DNA of 64,000 bases from assembly GCA_963920525.1 (NCBI GenBank), contig OY986437.1, forward strand, positions 33,991,563-34,055,562. The letters are read 5' to 3'. Below, one piece after another: positions 56,955 through 64,000 of the stretch (position 1 is its first letter; the number at the start of each line of letters is the position of its first letter). Source of the stretch: Dichetophora obliterata. Lineage: Eukaryota; Arthropoda; Insecta; Diptera; Sciomyzidae. Made by a program: the position numbers and the translations under genes. Under the pieces are notes generated by a model. That model had not been told where the DNA came from. It saw only the letters and a list, made by a program, of their open reading frames with translations, and ran no database searches.

Positions 56955-57245
56955 CGGCACTCATAAAAGAACCCTTTTTGTGTCATTCGTCGGATTAAAA
57001 TGCCTCTCAAAAATGAACCTTATTTTGTTCGGGAATAAGTTAAAAAAGAACCATATATTTTACTTTTTTTGTTTAGAAATGAATTAAAAAAAATCCACAG
57101 AAAAGTTTTTTTTTGGCACTCGGAAATGAACCCTTTTTGAGCCAATCGCCGGACGAAAATGCAAGAAACGAACTTTTTTTCTTCGAAAATGAGTTAAAAA
57201 ATTAACCATAGAATAGTTATTTTTCTGCTCTCGGAAATTGTCGTG
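56955..57245 (+). repeat. Tandem repeat, about 157-bp period
   Basis: GGCACTC.GAAA.GAACCCTTTTTG and the following TCGCCGGA..AAAATGC occur at about 56957 and 57114. A third partial copy begins near 57228 (CTGCTCTCGGAAATTG). Confidence 0.6.
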
Positions 57246-57944
57246 GTTTTCTTTCTATTTGGGCTTGATCTTAATTTTTCGATAGAAATGCTGCAATGTT
57301 ATGACTGGTTGTGACTGGTGAAAAAGTTTATATGACGATTGTATGAAGGTAAACATTTTAATTTGCTATTATAAAAATATCAACACCCGTTTGAATTATT
57401 CCTTTTTTTAACTTATTTTAGTATAAAAAAGTAATATTTGTGATTCATTTCTATACTCATTTATAAACAAGAAATAGTTCGTTAATGAGTTATTGTTTCT
57501 ACTGATATGAGAAAAAATTATTATTTTTTGAACTTATTTAAGAATGCAAACAAGAAACATTTATGATTAATTTCTGAACTCATTTATGAACAAAAATTTG
57601 TGGTTCATTTACGAGGAATTTTTAGTTTCTTAATGATTCTAAATGACTCTTAGGGAAAAGTTTTCACGAATGTAATCTTCTATTAAAAACACTTTTAAGC
57701 GACAAAATAAAAAATAAAAAATTAAAAAAAATCTATTAAGAAACGTTTGCAAAACTCTCACCTTATGCAAAACCTTCGCTTATGGTTCAGTGGGAAGGAG
57801 CTCATTATGTTTCCTTTGATTTCTGGTCACATAAGAAAAATAATTATGGTGAAACTTTTTTATGTAAAACCGGTAGCTTATTTTAAACAGCTATGCACAA
57901 TATGTATTAAAAGTGCTAAACTTTCCATGAATTAAGATTGTGAG

Positions 57945-58020
57945 CTTTAGATCAAGTGAGTTTTCAAGACGGCAACAACAACAACAACTCTGTATAGAGT
58001 CAATCACTTAGCTGACTAGA
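57945..58020 (+). repeat. Short dispersed repeat with AACAACAAC core, copy 2
   Basis: GCTTTAGATCAAGTGAGTTTT, GGCAACAACAACAACAAC and CTCTGTATAGAGTCAATCAC, matching 52600-52680. Confidence 0.6.
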
Positions 58021-60299
58021 CAGTCTGTTTCGGAAATCGCTACATATTCCTCATCAGTAGTCTTTGAGTGATTAAGCTGTGATCAACTCACTGTTTAAAC
58101 TAGCATATGAATGTACAGATCCTCTAATTCATTCTTATGAATTGTATGGCTGCTAATCATATGACACTTCAAAGCAGGAGGCCATTTTAGATCACCGCCA
58201 TCAACTCTATCAAGGGTTGCCATCTGTTCTAGTTGCTTCTTCATTTATTTCAATATTCATTGGTGTTCGATTGTTTGTCGAAATGCACCATAGAAATGAA
58301 ACGAGTTTTTGCTTCGCCAGAAGCTAGTGTTCTAACTGAAAAGTGACTATTTTCACAACCAAATGTTCAATTACACATGACTTTGACCGAAAAATCGATC
58401 AATTATTAGATTTATTTAATTAATTTGACATTAATTAAACTTATTTGGCCGTGCTCTGCCATAGTTTAGTTAATTAATTTTTATGATCTTTTGAATACTT
58501 TCCTTTTCTCAAGTGTTGTTTAACCTTTCAATTTTAAGTGATAAAAAAGGTTCTTTAAAAAATATTTTTCAATACAGCTTAGTATTTGCTTAAAAAACCC
58601 ACGCATGACCGAGTAATGCCTATATTATATCTAAAGAAAATACATTTCAGCCCTTCAGAGCTGAATGTAAAACGAACGATGACAACATTATGTAATCAAT
58701 CACCCGTAAAACTCTCAGCTGTAGAGAGTGTAATTACCAATTATAACTTTAGCATAAAGAATACAATTACAACATATAACAATCTGGCAAATATTTGCAA
58801 TACCAAAAACAACAACAGCTAACTCACATGCCTTGAGGCCAATTAGTCTATGGCGATTTCCTGAGCAGCAAATTGAAATTGTAGCAGAGCAGATCTAATT
58901 GAGCGTCAGAATTGAAAATGTATACGTGGCAACTATGGAAAAGCAGTTGAAAATTCCTTAACCAAGGCAGAGACTGACAATCAACAGGTCGTTTTTAAGC
59001 TGATTGGTCGTGGTGACTATGTCCAGCATGTTAGATACTTAATACTAAATATCTAAGCTTTGTTGCAAATTAGCTGACAGTTTGACTTAACTGACACTCC
59101 AAGCAGCCGAAGTTTTGTACAACAACTTGTTGAAGAATTTTGTGTTTTTATTTTTGTTGTTCTCGACCAACCTACATTAAAGCCCAGTCAACACACAGAG
59201 TGCTCTGTGCTAATTGCAAGTGTCAAATGTTGTCAGTTAGCATGAAAATGAGTCCAGCTAAACTCAGCTGAGCTATGATTGAGCTCTGATTTATGCCAAC
59301 GGCTAAACCACACCTACATCTGTAGCGGGTGTGTGCATTAAGTTGATTTGCATGTTTTAATGTGTATGTGTGTATCTGTCATTTTGACTAATGTAAATAT
59401 TTGTTAAAAGATTGTATAAAATATTGTTACGCTTAAACGATTCGCTTTGTCGCCAAATTGAATATTAACCAGATTTAAAATTGAACTGATTGCCAGACGA
59501 GGGACGAAACATTTGCAGAAATGGCAACAAATGGAAAAGCAAAAGCTAGAAACACAGCCATCCAAAAACGTTTGAAATAAACTTTAAATATAGCACAGGA
59601 TCATTGAAGGGCATTTAGTTGATCGCGGGCAAATAGCTTGCTCTGCCACCATGCGTTTCTTATGGCAGCATAAAAAGGCTTTTGCTTTTAAGTGTAATGC
59701 CGCTTGTAAAAATTTGTCGGTGATGACATTGTAATGCATAACTGTACGCGGGGTGTGACAACATCTTGTTTGTGCTAAAATTATTTTCTTTTAATTGTTC
59801 AAACAACAGTTTGACTTTACTCGTCTGTGGAGAAACATCGTGTTTTCTAGCAGGTAGTTTTGCAGTGAAGTGTTTTTCAAAATTATGAATCTTTATGTTT
59901 AAGCTACAACAAATAAAATAACTAAGCGTTATTTAACAGAAATTCTGAAATGATCGATAAAATGGCAATAAATTCGTTTATCAAATCGTAAAAACTCTTT
60001 TGCCCTTGTTTGCTTCATTCGGTGTGTTCTCTTTCGTTTTCGTTGTATTTTTGGAGTAGAAACGATTTTCGTTCAATTGTCTTAGTTCGTTCAAATTTTG
60101 TGCGTAATTTTTTGTTCTCTGCATACCTACTCCCGCTTCGCTACCTATTGTCACTTACTGTGTAGGTAGCAGCCATCAGTGTTTTAGCGGCCATGTCTGA
60201 ACAAATGTAATTGAGAATTGTAAACAAGCTATGGAGGCCTCGCAGCTACATTGTATTTAAGAAATAACTGGTTACGTCATGCGTCCATTTACCACTGGG
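58021..60299. other. Element-poor intron block
   Basis: No transposon end or exon found. Composition is less A/T-skewed than its surroundings. The frame at 58586-58822 has no domain. Confidence 0.4.
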
Positions 60300-60444
60300 A
60301 TGCTATGTTCACACTGAGAGCTAAATGCGCATTTAGAGCATTTACTATATATATCTATCCCTGTTACTCCTACAACGAGTAAAGGGCCGTTCGTAATTGT
60401 GGATTTCGTAAATGCGCATTTAGCTCTGAGTGGGAACATAGCAT
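60300..60444. repeat. Small inverted-repeat element (36-nt arms)
   Basis: 60300-60335 (ATGCTATGTTCACACTGAGA then GCTAAATGCGCATTTA) and 60409-60444 are inverted copies with 34 of 36 bases matching, separated by 73 bp. The arm itself contains the palindrome TAAATGCGCATTTA. Likely a MITE remnant. Confidence 0.65.
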
Positions 60445-60539
60445 TGGAATGCCCACTAAGGGCGCGTTTATAGTGTCGACTTGTTGCTTTGCCAAACCGA
60501 ACCGAGGAAGAAAGCTGAAAAACGCCGCACATACAATCA

Positions 60540-61022
60540 TCTATATATATAAAATAGGATGTGTGTATGTATGTAACGTATGGATTCCAAAACGGCTGGG
60601 CCGATTTTAAAGAAATTTTCAGGTAATGTTCATCTTGGTACGGTGGGTAACATAGGCTAAATTTGGACCCGATAGGTGGCGCTGGGGTGGACTTATATCG
60701 AAAATTTGAATTTATGGACCAATTTAACTGAAATTCAGAATGTATGTTTGTTTGATCATAAGAAAATAATTTGTGTATAAATGGACCCGATAGGTGTTGC
60801 TGGGGTGGACTTATATCGAAAATTTGAATTTATGGACCAATTTAACTGAAATTCAGAATGTATGTTTGTTTGATCATAAAAAAATAATTTGTGTATAAAT
60901 CGACACGGTAGGTGGCGCTGGGGTGGACTCATTTCGAAAATTCGATGGCGTGAAAAATATATAAATACTTTTAATTTTATTTTATAACGAGGGGAGTAGC
61001 GAAGCACACCGGGTTCAGCTAG
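60540..61022 (+). mobile_element. Helitron-like element, 483 bp
   Basis: Starts TCTATATATATAAAATAGG after an A and ends GGGTTCAGCTAG before a T, fitting Helitron insertion between A and T. The 5' phrase TTCCAAAACGGCTGGGCCGA is shared with the element ending at 20818. An internal unit of about 118 bp (GACCCGATAGGTGGCGCTGG onward) is repeated two and a half times. Non-coding. Confidence 0.65.
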
Positions 61023-61733
61023 TATGAAATAAGCGCAAAGTGCCAGCCGAGCAGGCAGCTTAAAGTGATTTGTGCGCTGATATTCAGCGTGCCGATTTTT
61101 GCTTTCTCGCTTGCTCGCACTGCAGAATACGAGTAAATACAAGTACATACTCGATACTTTTCTTTCGATACCAAGTTCTTTTGGTATCGATACCTTGTCA
61201 CAAAGTACCTATTGGGGATCGGTGAAAATTACTCGGATCGGTACTGATTTGAATCAGATTTTATTACGACAAAATTTAAATTTATGAATGCATTTTTTTA
61301 TAGTTGGTAGCGCCTTACATATTTCTTTGTATGTACTGAAATTCATTTTATGTTTGTATTTGTATAACACTATGAAATTTTATTTCCAGTTTAACACGGG
61401 GGTTACACGAGACACTACTGTTAAGACAGTCAAGAATACGTATACGTTGTCAAACTTTGTGTCTGTGAATAAGCGTCCAGACAGTTGGCAAGACATTAGA
61501 CAAAAGAGAAAAAAGTTCCATTTTATGAAAAAGATTTTTATTAAAACTACGAGCAAGCCAAAGTATTGTAAATTTCCAATTAACATATATATATATATAT
61601 ATCAAATATCATTCTACTGTCCCGCCAACGTCTTCAAAAAAGTTAAGACAGTAGAGTAGACAGTAGCAGCCACTAGCAAAAGTGAGTAGTGTGTGTGGGT
61701 AAAAATTTGTGAATGTGTTGCAATTGTCTTCCC
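61023..61733. other. Intron stretch, possible 5' part of a hAT relic
   Basis: Contains TATCGATACC, GATCGGTGAAAATTACTC and GGATCGGTACTG words at 61185-61250, related to those at 63520-63600. A 123-codon frame at 61288-61659 has no recognisable domain. An (AT)n tract lies at about 61583-61600. Confidence 0.4.
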
Positions 61734-62316
61734 TCCAGGAAATATCGGTAGGCTTCCATCTTAAAGTGATAAAGAAACATTCCCCACCGCATCTTTTGAA
61801 AGCTTAAGGGTAGTTTTGTATTTATATTGTTTCCCCACCGCATCTTTTGGAAGCTTAAGGGTAGTTTTGTATTTGTATTGTTTCCAAACCGCTTCTTTAA
61901 GAATGCATGTGGAAACTTTTATTTAGTATCAAGCAATGACAATAGAAAATATTAATATCATTGTTTTCTAGCCACTTATTGTAGAATTCGATAGTGTAGT
62001 GGTAGCCCGCTCGACTCTCGCTCAGGGGTCCCGGGTTCGAATCCTGGCCGAATCCATTTTCATAACAAGGAAGAGGAATGTTTCCACATTAATTCTTAAA
62101 ACAGGGGAGAGGACTGCTTCCAATTCACTTTTGAGGACAGCGGAGAGAAATGTTTCCACATGACTTTTTTACACAGCGGGGAGGAATGTTTCCCTCTAAT
62201 GACATGCTATGTTAAAAAAGCAATGGAGTGTGCAACAAAGGGGAATGCTTCCTACATTCCATGGAATGTTTCCTGGTAACATCCGGAAATGCTCACATTT
62301 CCTGGTGGGATATTAC
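61734..62316. mobile_element. Imperfect foldback with short tandem units around a tRNA-like unit
   Basis: The left half carries two tandem copies of about 57 bp (CCCCACCGCATCTTTTG, AGCTTAAGGGTAGTTTTGTA). The right half carries about four units with AGCGGGGAGGAATGTTTCC, the inverse of the left motif. TTTAAGAATGCATGTGGAAAC (61897) and its inverse near 62085 pair as well. The tRNA-like unit 61988-62056 sits at the centre. Confidence 0.5.
61988..62056 (+). repeat. tRNA-like unit
   Basis: Perfect A-box TAGTGTAGTGG and B-box GGTTCGAATCC. The T-arm pairs, and five of seven acceptor positions pair (AATTCGA with CCGAATC). The anticodon stem does not pair, so more likely a SINE head than a working tRNA. 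Same family as 29183-29240. Confidence 0.6.
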
Positions 62317-62449
62317 TACCCTGTAGTCCGCGGCATCATTTACGAACTTTTCATGATGATTTATTAAAGTAACTTTTTGCATGAAAAAATTTCATACAAA
62401 ATATGAAGCAAAGCTGCAAAAAAGCAGCTATCTTGCGGCGCACAGTGAC

Positions 62450-62680
62450 TCGAACGATTATTTAAGTACTCAAAACTATAAAATGCAAATTTCCAAATTT
62501 TTTGCATTTTAAATGAGAAGTGTACAAGCTTTACAAATTTGCTATCGTTTTTTATCGATCGTTTGAGTGCTCAAAACTATAAAATGGAAATTTCCAAACT
62601 TTTTAAACTTTTTTTTTGCATTCTAAATGAAAATTGTACAAGCTTTTCAAATTTGCTATCGTTTTTTATGTATCTATACT
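62450..62680 (+). repeat. Tandem duplication, about 116-bp unit
   Basis: Two adjacent copies with CTCAAAACTATAAAATG, AAATTTCCAAA, GTACAAGCTTT, CAAATTTGCTATCGTTTTTT in order. Confidence 0.7.
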
Positions 62681-62699
62681 ACTTTTCGAGCTATTAGGT

Positions 62700-63247
62700 T
62701 CGAGATATTAGGTACGAAATTTCGAAATATGTAGATGGAAATAAGTAATTCCTTATTTTTCACAATTTTTTAATTTTAGGTAAGCCTAAAAAGTAAGTTA
62801 CTAAGAGGAACAATGAACGGTGTACGAAACATGAATCTTAGGATTATCACCTTTCCATCCATAAATGAATTTTTTCCAATATCTGCCACCTGTTGAATAA
62901 ACTTTTTATTTTAAGAAAAATGAGTAGATTTCATGGTTGGATGATTTCTCATAGTTATTTATCCGCTCATTGAAATAATTTAATCTTTTCTAAAATTTTC
63001 TTAAACGTTTCGATTTTCAATTAGTTAACGAAATTTTCTCAATTTTCTGCCTTTTGTTCGTTAACGAAACTTCCTCAACAGTTCGATATTGGGTTGGTGC
63101 ATGATAAATCCCAACGTTTCAGCATCGCGTTTTTGCACGAATTTGAAACATTTATATTAAATTTTCGTTAGTGAAATGTATGGCCAAATCAGCATGATTC
63201 CTTAAGAATCAAGAAAAATCGTACATGATTCATTTGAGATTTCTTCA
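62700..63247. other. AT-rich intron, nothing firm
   Basis: Probably the degraded body of the hAT element whose C-terminal domain follows, but no motif is readable. Confidence 0.35.
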
Positions 63248-63472
63248 AGACTGGAACTACTGGATCGTGTTACCCCCGTGTTATATAGGAAGGCAGGAAT
63301 GTATGTGCATATTGTTGCCACCTCTCTGCCTTGCGAGAGGTTGTTTTCAAAAGTAGGCGTGAACGTTACTGTTTCAAGAAACCGCTTTTTGGGAAAACAT
63401 CTTGAAACGTTGTTGTTTTCAGGAAGCAGTAAAAATCAAACTTTTATCATAAATAAACGATTTCATAAATAA
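63248..63472 (+). pseudogene. hAT transposase C-terminal dimerisation fragment
   Basis: The frame reads RLELLDRVTPVLYRKAGMYV then HIVATSLPCERLFSKVG then VNVTVSRNRFLGKHLETLLF. The block ATS.P.ERLFSK.G..V...RNRL....ETLLF is the hAT dimerisation domain of ZBED/hobo-Ac-Tam3 transposases. A stop at 63470-63472 closes it. The catalytic part is not recognisable upstream, so it is a relic. The terminus at about 63612 probably belongs to it. Confidence 0.85.
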
Positions 63473-63519
63473 ATCCTTGAAAGTACATTTGTTTTTACTG
63501 GTCTCTAATCTTTAAAAAA

Positions 63520-63613
63520 AATTTACCGATCCGAGTTAGTATCGATACTTTTTGACCGATACCGTATCGAGTAAAAGTATCGATACCTTTCGTGGTGTCG
63601 TTTCATCCCTACA
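63520..63613 (-). repeat. Probable terminus of the hAT relic
   Basis: Read inward from 63613 on the minus strand: TAGGGATGAAACGACACC, followed by repeated GGTATCGATAC/GTATCGGTC words. A GGGATGnnAC start followed by short subterminal repeats is usual for hAT ends. A matching left terminus was not found; only TATCGATACC-type words near 61185 remain. Confidence 0.5.
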
Positions 63614-63795
63614 TGTGTTTTGTTTTGTTTAATTTTACACGATGCTTACTTATTATTTTTATTAAATTACATAAAAAAGAAAACGTAACAAGGAAAACTC
63701 CAATAAAATACAAACATTTTTTTTTTGCTGTTTTTGCTGTTGCTGCGTTTTTTCTTAGGAAGGTGGTGAATTTGCATGATTAAAAATGAAAGTTA

Positions 63796-63832
63796 GCTTT
63801 CGAGAGCGCGGGTTCGAGACCCAGCTCGGACC
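63796..63832 (+). repeat. 3' half of a tRNA-like unit
   Basis: GCGGGTTCGAGACCCAGCTCGGACC holds a near-perfect B-box in a pairing T-arm. The 5' half is missing. Followed by AAAAAACATTTTTTG. Confidence 0.45.
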
Positions 63833-64000
63833 AAAAAACATTTTTTGTATATATTTAAAAATCTACATTTTTTTACAAATTTTTTTCTGTTCATTAAAAA
63901 AATTTTTGGAATTTTTTTGTAAAATTTCTTCATACAAAAATAATAAAACAAACATGGAATTTTTCCATATAAAAATTTTCATATAATATGATATGTAATA

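Larger units (their letters stand above)
50909..64000 (+). other. Wnt5 intron, 5' part, more than 13 kb
   Basis: Starts at the GTGAGT donor of exon C. No downstream Wnt exon (CKCHG motif) was seen in any frame up to the end of the window, so the intron continues beyond it. Contents are listed separately. Confidence 0.7.

Noticed and set aside
50909..64000. Next Wnt exon (CKCHGVSGSC) inside the window
   Set aside because: Looked for in all frames by the conserved codon pattern; not found, so it is assumed to lie beyond the window.

Overview
This is an AT-rich, transposon-packed piece of a fly (brachyceran dipteran) genome. It carries the middle part of one protein-coding gene on the + strand, the Wnt-family gene Wnt5. 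Three exons are clear: 4397-4577, 45319-45862 and 50684-50908. They splice in frame with GT..AG introns and encode the Wnt core from the stretch before the GGCGD motif to the RSLMNLHNNEAGRR motif. The exons before 4397 and after 50908 are not visible. All remaining sequence is therefore intronic: more than 4.3 kb upstream, a 40.7 kb intron, a 4.8 kb intron and more than 13 kb downstream. The long basic, Thr/Asn/Glu-rich insertion inside the Wnt domain is the hallmark of insect Wnt5. The species cannot be fixed; element content and intron size suggest a large-genome schizophoran fly.

The introns are a museum of mobile elements. DNA transposons include an internally deleted mariner (3565-4164), a Tc1-like transposase relic (13552-13998), a mariner relic split by a TIR element (24346-25960), a hAT C-terminal domain (63248-63472), two related hAT-type non-autonomous elements with perfect 8-bp target duplications (27265-28336 and 31724-33369), and many small TIR or foldback elements. 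One MITE family has three full copies (29501, 30261, 33647) with 3-bp duplications and one deleted relative near 438. Helitron-like elements with an A|TC...CTAG|T signature are at 60540-61022 and 42635-44923, with less certain ones at 34028-37510 and 19320-20818.

Retrotransposon relics are an RTE-type reverse transcriptase at 47943-48850 (- strand) and another non-LTR reverse transcriptase at 26010-26968 (- strand). At least ten tRNA-like units with A-box and B-box signatures mark old SINEs. Two of them (28776-29145 and 29183-29400) share a 3' hairpin whose stem sequence differs while pairing is kept.

The most notable coding observation is a 21-residue (three-heptad) tandem repeat inside the Wnt5 insertion, lying across the exon 2/exon 3 junction. 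Relatively element-poor intron blocks (about 20850-24340, 37511-40529, 58021-60299) are where conserved regulatory sequence would most plausibly lie, but no specific enhancer can be read from one sequence.
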